Below are positions 53,796 to 62,957 of a stretch of 64,000 bases of DNA, one piece after another; within the stretch, counting starts at the first letter, position 1, and each line of letters opens with the position of its first letter. A program made the translations under genes and the position numbers. This DNA is from Rariloculus sp965263005 (GTDB lineage Bacteria > Pseudomonadota > Gammaproteobacteria > Steroidobacterales > Rariloculaceae). Under the pieces are notes generated by a model. The model was not told the origin of the DNA. It did no database searches and worked only from the letters and a program-made list of their open reading frames with translations. The stretch is taken from contig NZ_OZ253579.1 of the NCBI RefSeq assembly GCF_965263005.1, positions 3,968,001 to 4,032,000 of the forward strand, written 5' to 3'.

Positions 53796-54079
53796 TAGGG
53801 GCCATGGCCTCTGAATATGAAGCCAAACGTCAGACTGTAGCAACGGGTCGGACAATCAGCAAGCAACGTACATTTCCCATGATTGCACGGGACGTTCAAA
53901 ACGACGCAAGCCTTGACCGAAAAACCGGATTGCGACCGGACGATACGCTTGATCTTACCCGATCCTGACGCCGCCGGAATCCGATCGGGACGGCAATTCA
54001 ATGCGACTACCGGAGATTTTGCGCGTTCAGCCCGCATTTTGGATGTATAGTTCAGCGAGTTTACTACTGCTTGTTAACC

Positions 54080-54367
54080 GTGTTCCTGGACCCCAAAGAT
54101 ATCGACAAACTCTGCGAGCTTGCGCGTCTGGCAATCCCCCCCGCCGAAGTCGCGGACGTTTCGGCAAAGCTCTCGGACATCGTCGCTCTCGTGGATCAGC
54201 TCAAGGCCGCCGATACTGCCGCGGTGGAGCCCATGGCCCATCCTCTGGATCGATCTCAGCGATTGCGGGCGGACCGCGTGACCGAGGAGGATGAGCACGA
54301 ACTCCATCAGAGAAACGCGCCGAAGGTCGAGCGTGGCCTCTATCTCGTCCCGAAGGTGATCGATTGA
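54080..54367 (+). CDS. gatC: Glutamyl/aspartyl-tRNA amidotransferase subunit C
   Basis: The 95-residue protein begins at GTG with DPKDIDKLCELARLAI and ends QRNAPKVERGLYLVPKVID, the full GatC pattern. It stabilises the GatA-GatB pair. A TATAGT about 30 bases before the start may be the -10 box. gatA follows after 59 bases. Confidence 0.95.
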   Translation: MFLDPKDIDKLCELARLAIPPAEVADVSAKLSDIVALVDQLKAADTAAVEPMAHPLDRSQRLRADRVTEEDEHELHQRNAPKVERGLYLVPKVID

Positions 54368-54426
54368 CGCGAGCGCCGGCCGCAGCGGACGTCGTGCGGC
54401 CTCGCCTTTCCCGCAAAGTACCGACC

Positions 54427-55887
54427 ATGCACGACAAGACGCTGGCACAGACAGCCGAAGCACTGCGGACGGGCGAGGTCTCCGCACTGGAGCTGACGAA
54501 GCACTATCTTGCCCGGATAGCACGCTTCGACGACGCGCTGAACGCCTTCATTACCGTCACCGAGGAACACGCGCTCGCCCAGGCGGCCGAAGCGGACCGG
54601 CGCATGGCGGCGGGTGAGGCAACCCCGCTCACCGGTATTCCGATCGCGCACAAGGACATCTTTTGCACGGCGCATGTCAGGACTTCGTGCGGTTCGCGAA
54701 TGCTCGACAACTTCATCGCGCCTTACGACGCGACCGTCGTCGAACGGCTCGCGCGAGCGGGCGCCGTGGTGCTCGGCAAAACGAACATGGACGAGTTCGC
54801 GATGGGTTCATCGAACGAGACGAGTTATTACGGCGCCGTGCGCAATCCCTGGGATCATGACGCCGTGCCCGGCGGCTCGTCGGGCGGCTCCGCAGCCGTC
54901 GTCTCGGCCCGCCTGGCCTGCGGCGCGACAGGGACCGATACCGGCGGATCGATTCGTCAGCCCGCCGCGCTCTCCGGCATCACAGGACTCAAGCCAACGT
55001 ATGGCCGCGTGTCCCGCTACGGAATGGTCGCCTTTGCGTCGAGCCTGGATCAGGCTGGCACGCTGACGCAAACCGCCGAAGACGCGGCGCTGCTGCTGGA
55101 AACGATGGCAGGATTCGATAGCCGCGACTCGACGTCGCTCGACGAGCCGGTTCCCCCGTATTCGACAGTGATCGACGAGCCCTGGGACGATCTGACGATC
55201 GGCGTGCCGGAGAACTTTTTCGACGAGGGGCTGGATGCCGGGAACGCGGCCGCGCTCGGCGCAGCGCTCGGCGAGCTCGAGAAGCTCGGCGCAAGGCTGA
55301 AGAGCATTCGTCTCGACAACGTGCATCTTTCCGTACCCGCCTACTACGTCGTAGCGCCCGCCGAAGCGTCATCGAACCTTTCGCGCTTCGACGGCGTACG
55401 TTACGGCTATCGCTCCCCCGAGGCGATGACGGGCAATCTCAATGAGTTCTACAAACGAAACCGCGGCGAGGGATTCGGCGCCGAGGTCAAGCGGCGCATC
55501 CTGATCGGCACCTACGTCCTGTCGACCGGCTACTACGACGCCTATTATCTCAAGGCCCAGAAGGTGCGGCAGTTGATCAGCGGCGATTTCGCCCGCGCAT
55601 TCGCGGAGGTCGATATCGTTGCCGGGCCCACCACGCCGACGCCGGCCTTCAGAATCGGACAGAAGACCGGCGATCCGGTCGAAATGTATCTGAACGATAT
55701 CTACACCATCGGCGCGAATCTCGCCGGCCTTCCGGCGATGTCAGTTCCGTGCGGCTTCGCCGGCGCGCTGCCCGTCGGCCTGCAGCTCATCGGCCCGCAC
55801 CTGAGCGAATCGCGCCTGCTGAAGACGGCACATTACTTTCAACGGGCGACCGACTGGCACGCACGCGTGCCGCCCGGATACGACTGA
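54427..55887 (+). CDS. gatA: Glutamyl/aspartyl-tRNA amidotransferase subunit A
   Basis: The 486-residue amidase has the Ser-cisSer-Lys triad: Lys in IAHKDIF, Ser in PGGSSGGSAA and Ser in TDTGGSIRQPA. It releases ammonia from glutamine for the amidation of Glu-tRNA(Gln). Together with the tRNA-Gln gene at 62.9 kb this implies the indirect route to Gln-tRNA or Asn-tRNA. The Met at 54427 matches the family start; 21 upstream codons are open but unlike it. Confidence 0.97.
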   Translation: MHDKTLAQTAEALRTGEVSALELTKHYLARIARFDDALNAFITVTEEHALAQAAEADRRMAAGEATPLTGIPIAHKDIFCTAHVRTSCGSRMLDNFIAPYDATVVERLARAGAVVLGKTNMDEFAMGSSNETSYYGAVRNPWDHDAVPGGSSGGSAAVVSARLACGATGTDTGGSIRQPAALSGITGLKPTYGRVSRYGMVAFASSLDQAGTLTQTAEDAALLLETMAGFDSRDSTSLDEPVPPYSTVIDEPWDDLTIGVPENFFDEGLDAGNAAALGAALGELEKLGARLKSIRLDNVHLSVPAYYVVAPAEASSNLSRFDGVRYGYRSPEAMTGNLNEFYKRNRGEGFGAEVKRRILIGTYVLSTGYYDAYYLKAQKVRQLISGDFARAFAEVDIVAGPTTPTPAFRIGQKTGDPVEMYLNDIYTIGANLAGLPAMSVPCGFAGALPVGLQLIGPHLSESRLLKTAHYFQRATDWHARVPPGYD

Positions 55888-55897
55888 AGTCACAACG

Positions 55898-57331
55898 ATG
55901 GAATTCGAAGCGGTCATCGGACTTGAGATCCATACGCAGCTCGCGACGACGAGCAAGATCTTCTCCGGCGCGGCTACGCGTTACGGGGCGCCGCCCAACA
56001 CTCAGGCCTGCCTCGTCGATCTCGGCTATCCGGGCGTCCTGCCCGTGCTGAACCGCGAAGCCGTTCACATGGCCATCAAGTTCGGTCTCGCGACGAATTG
56101 CCGGATCGCCGAGCGCTCTGTGTTCGCGCGCAAGAACTACTTTTATCCCGATCTTCCGAAGGGATACCAGATCAGCCAATACGAGTTGCCGATCGTCTTC
56201 GGCGGCCACATCGACATCATCTGCGAGGGCAAGGTCAAACGTATCGGCATTACGCGCGCGCACCTCGAAGAGGACGCGGGCAAGTCACTGCACGAGGACT
56301 TTCACGGCATGTCGGGCATCGATCTGAACCGGGCCGGCACGCCGCTGCTTGAAATCGTGTCCGAGCCCGACATGCGCTCGGCCGCCGAGGCAGGCGCGCA
56401 TATGCGCACGATCCATACCCTGGTGCGCTATCTCGGTATCTCCGACGGCAACATGCAGGAAGGGTCGTATCGCTGCGACGCGAACGTGTCGATCCGGCCG
56501 CGGGGCGCAGACGAGCTCGGTACGCGAACCGAGCTCAAGAATCTCAATTCGTTCCGCTTCGTCGAAAAGGCGATCGAGATCGAAATCGAGCGCCAGATCG
56601 ATGTCGTGGAGAGCGGCGGCACGGTTGTTCAGGAGACCCGGCTATACGACGCGGACCGCGGTGAAACGCGCTCGATGCGCGGCAAGGAAGAAGCCGAGGA
56701 TTACCGCTACTTTCCCGATCCGGATCTGCTGCCTGTATCGATCGACAGCGCGCTGGTCGAGAAGCTGCGCGCCGGGTTGCCCGAGCTCCCGGACGAGAAA
56801 CGCAGGCGATTCATCAGCGAGTACGGGCTGTCGGCCTACGATGCCGATATTCTGACCGCGAGCCGGGCGCTGGCCGACTACTACGAGGATTGCGTCAGGC
56901 ACACGCAGGCACGAGCAAAGCTCGCCGCGAACTGGGTCATCGGCGATCTCACTGCCGCGCTGAACCGTGCCAACCTCGAGATCGGCGAATCCCACGTCGG
57001 CCCGGCCGAGCTCGGCAAGCTGCTCGACCGGATCGAGAACGGAACGATCTCCGGGAAGATCGCCAAGGAAGTCTTCGAAGCGATCTGGAACGGCGAAGGC
57101 GGCGTTGACGGGATCATCGAGCGTCGCGGTCTCAAGCAGATTTCGGACAGTGCGAGCCTGGAAGCGCTCGTTGCCGAAGTCGTCTCGGCAAACCCGGCTC
57201 AGGCGCAGCAGTACCGCGACGGAAAGACGCAAGTGCTCGGCTTTTTCGTCGGTCAGGTCATGAAGGCTTCGCAGGGCAGAGCGAATCCGAAGCAGGTGAA
57301 CGAAATCCTGAGGGCGAAGCTCGGCGGCTGA
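55898..57331 (+). CDS. gatB: Glutamyl/aspartyl-tRNA amidotransferase subunit B
   Basis: The 477-residue protein begins MEFEAVIGLEIHTQLAT, the invariant GatB start, and shows RKNYFYPDLPKGYQISQY, DLNRAGTPLLEIVSEPD and a C-terminal YqeY tail domain with NPKQVNEILRAKLGG. It activates the Glu-tRNA by phosphorylation and adds the ammonia. It starts 10 bases after gatA. It converges on moeB with a 30-base gap. Confidence 0.97.
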   Translation: MEFEAVIGLEIHTQLATTSKIFSGAATRYGAPPNTQACLVDLGYPGVLPVLNREAVHMAIKFGLATNCRIAERSVFARKNYFYPDLPKGYQISQYELPIVFGGHIDIICEGKVKRIGITRAHLEEDAGKSLHEDFHGMSGIDLNRAGTPLLEIVSEPDMRSAAEAGAHMRTIHTLVRYLGISDGNMQEGSYRCDANVSIRPRGADELGTRTELKNLNSFRFVEKAIEIEIERQIDVVESGGTVVQETRLYDADRGETRSMRGKEEAEDYRYFPDPDLLPVSIDSALVEKLRAGLPELPDEKRRRFISEYGLSAYDADILTASRALADYYEDCVRHTQARAKLAANWVIGDLTAALNRANLEIGESHVGPAELGKLLDRIENGTISGKIAKEVFEAIWNGEGGVDGIIERRGLKQISDSASLEALVAEVVSANPAQAQQYRDGKTQVLGFFVGQVMKASQGRANPKQVNEILRAKLGG

Positions 57332-57361
57332 CATCGAGCCGCCTTCAACACCTGAAGCAGA

Positions 57362-58099
57362 TCAGGCTCGCCGGCACGTGGGGCAATCGGGATTCGGCTT
57401 GATCGCGATGCGTTGCCAATCGGCCGGGATCGCGTCCCAGAGCAGGAGCTTGCCGTCGAGAGCGGACTTCATGCCGATCGCAAGCCCGAGTGTTTCGGTC
57501 GCCATCATCGCGCCGATGACGCCCGGGACGGGCGCGAGCACGCCGTTGCCCTGGCACGTGCCAAGCCACTCGTCCTCGTCATCATAGACACAGCGATAGC
57601 AGGGTCCGCCCGAGGCGTTCGAGAAAACGGCAATCTGTCCTTCGAAACGGATCGCAGCGCCGCTGACGAGCGGCACGCGCGCGCTCACGCAGGCGCCATT
57701 GATCGCCAGGCGTGCCGTGAAGTTGTCCGTGCAATCGAGCACCGCATCCGCGCCGGCAACGACTGCCGCGAGCGCGCTGTCGTTAAGCCTGTCGGCGAGG
57801 CATGTGATCTCGATGTCCGGATTGAGCTGCTTGAGACGCCGGCCGGCCGCTTCAACCTTGAGCTCGCCTACGTCGTCGGGTCCGAACAGAATCTGGCGCG
57901 GCAGGTTTGTTTCGTCCACGCGGTCGAAATCATTCAATACAAGGCGGCCGATGCCGCTCGTGGCGAGAAACTGGGCAGCCGGGCAGCCAAGCCCGCCGAG
58001 CCCGACGATCACTATCGTCGATTGCGCAAGCCGCGCCTGGCCCTGCTCGCCCACCTCGACCAGCGCGACGTGGCGCGCATAACGATTGGCCGCAGTCAT
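57362..58099 (-). CDS. moeB: ThiF/MoeB-type adenylyltransferase
   Basis: The 245-residue E1-like protein has the nucleotide motif IVGLGGLGCPAAQFLATSG, the catalytic Asp region AVLDCTDNFTARL and two zinc pairs, CYRC and CPTC. It adenylates the C-terminal Gly-Gly of MoaD or ThiS. Its position after prfA and prmC is a conserved gammaproteobacterial order. It overlaps prmC by 4 bases. Confidence 0.92.
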   Translation of the reverse strand: MTAANRYARHVALVEVGEQGQARLAQSTIVIVGLGGLGCPAAQFLATSGIGRLVLNDFDRVDETNLPRQILFGPDDVGELKVEAAGRRLKQLNPDIEITCLADRLNDSALAAVVAGADAVLDCTDNFTARLAINGACVSARVPLVSGAAIRFEGQIAVFSNASGGPCYRCVYDDEDEWLGTCQGNGVLAPVPGVIGAMMATETLGLAIGMKSALDGKLLLWDAIPADWQRIAIKPNPDCPTCRRA

Positions 58100-58980
58100 G
58101 CCGGTGCTCGTCGCAGCACGACCAGCCGCGCGAGGCCGCTCAAATCCCGTCGCGTCGCGAGCGTTTCGTAGCCGCGCTCACCGGCCAGCGTCACGACGCG
58201 CGCCCGTTGATCATGGCCGTGCTCGATCAGCAGCAAGCCGCCGGCTCCGAGATGCGGCGGCGCTCCGCTCAACACCGCGCGAATCGCGTCCAGTCCATCG
58301 CTGCCGCCATCGAGCGATTGCCGCGGCTCGAAGCGTAAAGCGCCGTCAAGGCACCGGTCGCCGCTTCGCACATACGGCGGATTGCAGACGATGAGATCGA
58401 ATCTTGCGGCAGCGAGCCCGGCGAACCAGCGCGATTCGAGGCAGCGGATGTCGAGACCGAGCAGCTCGGCGTTGCTGCGGGCGACGGCGAGGGCCGCGGG
58501 ACTCGCATCGACAGCGGTGACGGCCGCGGCCGGCCGCGCCCGCCTGATCGCGAGCGCAATCGCGCCGCTGCCCGTGCCGAGATCGAGGACGGCGCAGTCC
58601 GTGCGCACGCCGATCCTCGCCAAAGCCTCTTCGACGACGCACTCGGTCTCCGGCCGGGGGATCAACACGTCCGGCGTCACGCGAAGCGAGACATCGTGGA
58701 AGTCCTTGTAGCCTCTGATATAGGCGAGCGGCTCCCCGTCGCTACGCCTTGCGAGCGCGGCGCGAAACCGTGCCTCGGCCTCGCCGGACGGCTCACGTTG
58801 CGGAAATGCGATGACCTCGGTGCGGCTGACGCCGGCGGCATGGGCGAGCAGCAGTTCGGCCTCGAGCCGCGGTGTCGGGCTTATGGGTTCAAGGGCCCGT
58901 GCGGCGACGGCCGCGAGCGCGCCAAACGAGCGCCGCGCCGCATTCGCGCTTGCTGGCCTTGCTGCCCTGACGGCACGCAT
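58096..58980 (-). CDS. prmC: Release factor glutamine methyltransferase
   Basis: The 294-residue protein has VLIPRPETE, the SAM motif VLDLGTGSGAIALAI and the catalytic NPPY in IVCNPPYV. It methylates the Gln of the GGQ loop in release factors 1 and 2. The Met at 58980 lies 8 bases after the prfA stop; two Mets a few codons upstream are alternatives. Confidence 0.95.
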   Translation of the reverse strand: MRAVRAARPASANAARRSFGALAAVAARALEPISPTPRLEAELLLAHAAGVSRTEVIAFPQREPSGEAEARFRAALARRSDGEPLAYIRGYKDFHDVSLRVTPDVLIPRPETECVVEEALARIGVRTDCAVLDLGTGSGAIALAIRRARPAAAVTAVDASPAALAVARSNAELLGLDIRCLESRWFAGLAAARFDLIVCNPPYVRSGDRCLDGALRFEPRQSLDGGSDGLDAIRAVLSGAPPHLGAGGLLLIEHGHDQRARVVTLAGERGYETLATRRDLSGLARLVVLRRAPA

Positions 58981-58987
58981 CCCGCGG

Positions 58988-60076
58988 TCAGCCATCCACG
59001 CCAAGCGCTGCGAGCCGCTCGGCCTGCAACTCGTCGCTCAGCGGACCGATAACCCCGTCGAGGCTGCCGGCGAGGATATCGTCCAACTTGTAGAGCGTCA
59101 GATTGATGCGGTGATCCGTGACCCGGCCCTGCGGGAAGTTGTAGGTGCGGATGCGCTCGGAACGGTCGCCTGAGCCTACGAGAATCCTGCGCTTCTCGGC
59201 CGTCTCCGAATCGCGTTTGGCGATCTCCGCATTCTTCAATCGGGCGCGCAGCAATGACATCGCGCGCGTCCGGTTCTTGAGCTGCGAGCGCTCGTCCTGA
59301 CACTCGATCACGATCCCGGTCGGCTCGTGCGTTATTCGCACGGCGGAGTCGGTCTTGTTGACGTGCTGGCCGCCCGCTCCGGACGCGCGGAAGGTATCAA
59401 TCCGAAGATCCTTGCTGTTGATTTGGATCTCGTCGATCTCGGCGGGCTCGGGCAGCACGGCGACGGTGCATGCCGACGTGTGGATCCGCCCCTTCGCCTC
59501 GGTTTCCGGCACGCGCTGCACGCGGTGCGCGCCCGACTCGAACTTGAGCTTCGCGTAAGCGCCGTCGCCGGCCACACGGCTGATGACTTCCCTGTAGCCG
59601 CCGTGCTCGCCTTCGTTCGAGCTCAACACCTCGACCTGCCAGCGCTGCCGCTCGGCGTATCGGCAGTACATTCGAAACAGGTCGCCGGCGAACAGCGCCG
59701 CCTCGTCGCCGCCCGTGCCCGCGCGAATCTCAAGAAACAGATTGGCTTCATCGTCCGGATCGTCAGGAATCAAGTGTCTCGACAGGGCGTGCTCGAGCGC
59801 CGATCGCTGCTCGGCGAGCACGCCGAACTCCTCTTCGCCGAGGGCTTTGAGCTCCGGATCGCTGCTCGATCTGAGCTCCTCGGCAACGCCGATGTCCAGC
59901 TCGAGCGCGCGGTAGGCTTCAAAGTCCCTTGTCACCGCGCCGAGGCGCGCGTACTCACGCGATAGATCGCGGAATCGGGCCTGATCGGCGATCGTCGCCG
60001 GATCGCTCAGCAGGTGTTCGATTTCCTCGTAACGCTCGGTCAGAACGTTAAGCTTTTCGCGGATGGATTCCTTCAC
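58988..60076 (-). CDS. prfA: Peptide chain release factor 1
   Basis: The 362-residue protein starts at GTG (KESIREKLNVL), has the RF1 recognition tripeptide PET in RVPETEAKGRIHTSAC, and the catalytic GGQ in SGAGGQHVNKTDS. It releases peptides at UAA and UAG. In related genomes hemA precedes it; here only about 200 bases separate it from the divergent TPR gene. Confidence 0.96.
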   Translation of the reverse strand: MKESIREKLNVLTERYEEIEHLLSDPATIADQARFRDLSREYARLGAVTRDFEAYRALELDIGVAEELRSSSDPELKALGEEEFGVLAEQRSALEHALSRHLIPDDPDDEANLFLEIRAGTGGDEAALFAGDLFRMYCRYAERQRWQVEVLSSNEGEHGGYREVISRVAGDGAYAKLKFESGAHRVQRVPETEAKGRIHTSACTVAVLPEPAEIDEIQINSKDLRIDTFRASGAGGQHVNKTDSAVRITHEPTGIVIECQDERSQLKNRTRAMSLLRARLKNAEIAKRDSETAEKRRILVGSGDRSERIRTYNFPQGRVTDHRINLTLYKLDDILAGSLDGVIGPLSDELQAERLAALGVDG

Positions 60077-60273
60077 GGCTCTATCGACTACCTGCGTCGC
60101 TGACGATGTGCGGCCCCCGCGCGGGTAGCCTGACCGCAAACCGTTCTTTTTGACGGGATCGAATTGTCGGAAAATAGATGGTCGACCACAAGTCGATCAC
60201 GGTATTCGTCGGCTCTGCGCCCTTTGTCCGCCGGGCTGGGTTATAGTGCGCAGGCACGCCGACGAGCGCTGAA

Positions 60274-62052
60274 ATGAAGCAATTCCGGTATTTGATATTC
60301 GCTTGCCTGGCCGGCTGCGCGCTGACCGAGACGAGGGCGCCCGAAGCGCAGCGCGTGGACATCGATTCGCATGTCCTGCTCGCGCAGCTCGCACTCGAAC
60401 AGCAGCAGCCCGAGGAGGCCACCGGGCATTTCCTGAACGCGGCATTGGCGTCCGACGACCCCGCCGTGGCCGAGCGCACTGTGCGAATGGCACACCGCCT
60501 CGGCCTGACCGAAATCGGCCTCACGGCCGTCGAGCGCTGGCGCGCGACCGCGCCCGATGATGAGCGTACCTACTGGTTTTCCGCAATATTCGAGACGCGC
60601 TCGAGACGGCTGGGCCGGGCCATCGAGGACTTCACTACGCTGATCGAGCAACTCGACGATCCCGGTGCCGGGCTCACGCTCGTGATTGACGCGCTCGGCG
60701 CCGAGCCCGACAGCGCAGCGGGAACGGCGATCCTGGCCGCGCTCAACGAAACTTTCCCCGGTACGGCGGAAGGCCACTACGGGCTGGCGATCCTCGCACT
60801 GCGCTCGGGCAACTTCGACATCGCACTGGAAAACGCCGTCGCGGCCACTGAGATTGCACCGGATTGGCTTGAAGCCCAGTTGCTGTACGCGCGAACGCTG
60901 CTCGGCGCCGGCCGAACCGAGGACAGCCTGGCGCTCGCCGCGGAACTGGCCGAGCAGCACGAAGACGCAGAGGTGCGGCTGCAGTACGCGGAGCTGCTGC
61001 TTTCGGCCGGCCGGGGCGATGACGCCGAGCTCATCCTGAACGACATCCTGAACGACGATCCCGGCATGGCCGAGGCGATACGTGCACTGGCGTTTCACGC
61101 GCTGACCAGCGACGAGCTCGACAGCGCTACGCGGTATTTCAACGATCTCAGGTCCGAACCGCGCTATCAGAACGAATCGTTCTTCTATCTCGGGCGAATT
61201 TCGGAAATGGAGGAGTCGTATCTTCAAGCCACTCGCTCGTACGCGAGAGTGATCGAGGGTACGCATGTGGTCGAGGCGCAGATGCGTCTGGCATCGATCC
61301 TGAGATTGCAGATGGACGATCCCGACGGCGCGCTTCGGCATCTGAGGGAATTCGGCAATGCGAACCCGCGCTTCAGCTCCGAAATGTTGCTCGCGCAGTC
61401 CCAGCTACTGCTGCAGATGAGCGCGCCCGGGGCGGCGGTACAACTGTTCGACGACGCGCTTGCCGAGAACTCGGCCGATCCGGCGCTGCGCGCCGCTCAT
61501 GTGCGGCTGTACATCGTGCTCGCTCAGGACGCCATGGACCGAGAGGAGCTCGAGACGGCGGAAGCTGCGATCGACGAAGGCCTCGATCGCTATGCGGACA
61601 ACATCTCGCTTCGCTATTCGCACGCGCTCCTGCTGCAGGAGCAGGGGCGCAACCGAAAATCCGTCGGCGTGCTCGAGGGCTTGGTCGAGGACAGCCCCAA
61701 TGACGCGTCGTTGCTCAACGCGCTCGGCTATCTGCTGACCGACCAGTTCAATAATCGTCACGACGAGGCGCGCGGCTACATTCAGCGCGCTCTGGCGATG
61801 AACCCCGACAGCGCGGCCATCATCGACAGCATGGGCTGGGTGCTCTTCAAGCTCGGCGACTACGACGCGGCGCTCGATTACCTCGAGCGGGCGTACAGGC
61901 TCGAGCAGGATCCCGAGATCGCCGCGCATCTCGTTGACGTGCATTGGGCGCGGGACGAGCGCGACCAGGCGCTCGAGTTGCTCGGGACGTCGCTCGAACA
62001 GCATCCCGACGATCGGCACCTGCAGGAAATCAGCCGCCGGCTCGGCAAATGA
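60274..62052 (+). CDS. TPR-repeat lipoprotein
   Basis: The 592-residue protein has a lipoprotein signal with lipobox LAGC and then consecutive tetratricopeptide repeats over most of its length, for example the pairs starting ARGYIQRALAMNPDSAAIIDS and YDAALDYLERAYRLEQDPE. It corresponds to the TPR protein located between hemA and lolB in Pseudomonas. Exact role is unknown; an outer-membrane assembly or polysaccharide role is guessed from relatives. It is coupled to lolB by an ATGA overlap. Confidence 0.88.
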   Translation: MKQFRYLIFACLAGCALTETRAPEAQRVDIDSHVLLAQLALEQQQPEEATGHFLNAALASDDPAVAERTVRMAHRLGLTEIGLTAVERWRATAPDDERTYWFSAIFETRSRRLGRAIEDFTTLIEQLDDPGAGLTLVIDALGAEPDSAAGTAILAALNETFPGTAEGHYGLAILALRSGNFDIALENAVAATEIAPDWLEAQLLYARTLLGAGRTEDSLALAAELAEQHEDAEVRLQYAELLLSAGRGDDAELILNDILNDDPGMAEAIRALAFHALTSDELDSATRYFNDLRSEPRYQNESFFYLGRISEMEESYLQATRSYARVIEGTHVVEAQMRLASILRLQMDDPDGALRHLREFGNANPRFSSEMLLAQSQLLLQMSAPGAAVQLFDDALAENSADPALRAAHVRLYIVLAQDAMDREELETAEAAIDEGLDRYADNISLRYSHALLLQEQGRNRKSVGVLEGLVEDSPNDASLLNALGYLLTDQFNNRHDEARGYIQRALAMNPDSAAIIDSMGWVLFKLGDYDAALDYLERAYRLEQDPEIAAHLVDVHWARDERDQALELLGTSLEQHPDDRHLQEISRRLGK

Positions 62053-62654
62053 TGTGGAAACTCCCGGTCCTCGGCACGGTCATCGTGCTTGCGAGTTGCG
62101 CCCACGTCCGGGTCGGGAACGACGGGCTCGGTTACGACGAGCGGCGCGACCGGCTCGAGTCGCTTACCGGTTGGGAAATGCGCGGACGGCTGGCCGTCAA
62201 TACGGGCGAACGCGCATTTCAGGGGCGCTTTCAGTGGCGGCGGGATGCGGATCATGTCGCGCTTTCGGTGCGCGGCCCGTTCGGGGCCGGAAGCTTCCAG
62301 ATCACGGGCTCGCCCGAAGCAATGACCGTACGCGCGCGCGGCGAGAGCTGGACGCTCGTGGACCCGGAGAGGGAGCTTGCGGAAATGGTCGGCTGGTGGT
62401 TGCCGGTTCGAAGCCTGAATGCATGGCTCATCGGTCTGCCCGACAGGCTGTTCGATGCCCGGCCCGAGTTCGATCCTGACGGCCTCCTCGTCGCGCTCGA
62501 GCAACGCTTGTGGCGGCTTGAGTATGACGGTTACCAGCTTGCCGAAGGCGTGCTTGTCCCGCGCAGCATCGACATGACGCACAACGCGCTTGAGCTCAGA
62601 TTGACCGTCGACGCCTGGAGCCCGATTGCCGCGGCGGCGGATCCCTTGAACTGA
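62049..62654 (+). CDS. lolB: Outer membrane lipoprotein insertion factor LolB
   Basis: The 201-residue protein has a lipoprotein signal with VLASC as lipobox. The LolB fold follows with LTGWEMRGRLAVNTGERAFQG, FGAGSFQITGSPEAM and the segment VGWWLPVRSLNAWLIGLP. It receives lipoproteins from LolA and inserts them into the outer membrane. Two adjacent ATGs are possible starts. Downstream, ispE is expected in relatives but a hairpin element and tRNA-Gln come directly. Confidence 0.92.
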   Translation: MMWKLPVLGTVIVLASCAHVRVGNDGLGYDERRDRLESLTGWEMRGRLAVNTGERAFQGRFQWRRDADHVALSVRGPFGAGSFQITGSPEAMTVRARGESWTLVDPERELAEMVGWWLPVRSLNAWLIGLPDRLFDARPEFDPDGLLVALEQRLWRLEYDGYQLAEGVLVPRSIDMTHNALELRLTVDAWSPIAAAADPLN

Positions 62655-62682
62655 ACTGCAATCGAACAGCACAATACTGCCA

Positions 62683-62844
62683 GCAGCCCGTGGCGAAACC
62701 CCGCGTCGCACCGAGACCGGCGAGGCGCCCGCCTGACAAGGCGCGAGGAGCGAGAATATTGAACAGTTTTGAGCGACGAGCACCGCAGCTCAGGCGGGAT
62801 GCATCGCCGGTCGAATGCAGTGGGGCTTTCGCCACGGGCTGCTA
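62683..62844. repeat. 160-bp hairpin element, copy B
   Basis: The element covers 62683-62842 and has the same length and terminal motif as copy A. Where A has CCCGGCCG paired with CGGCCGGG, B has CCCGCCTGA paired with TCAGGCGGG, so both sides changed while pairing was kept. The outer arms differ from A in a similarly paired way. The right end reads TAGCAGCCCGTGGC on the minus strand. Confidence 0.85.
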
Positions 62845-62853
62845 ACACTCGAG

Positions 62854-62928
62854 TGGGGTGTAGCCAAGCGGTAAGGCATCGGGTTTTGATCCCGTGATTC
62901 GCAGGTTCGAATCCTGCCACCCCAGCCA
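62854..62928 (+). tRNA. tRNA-Gln (anticodon TTG)
   Basis: Acceptor TGGGGTG pairs with CACCCCA and the 3' end encodes GCCA. The anticodon loop TTTTGAT gives TTG. The T arm holds TTCGAAT. It stands between the hairpin element and prs, the usual place before prs in gammaproteobacteria. It could be the substrate of GatCAB. Confidence 0.97.
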
Positions 62929-62957
62929 TCGCGTGGCCGCGCCGCAGAGGAATCGCA

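Noticed and set aside
53200..53826. Second minus-strand frame over mreB
   Set aside because: It is a frame-shifted shadow of mreB, rich in Arg and Gly.
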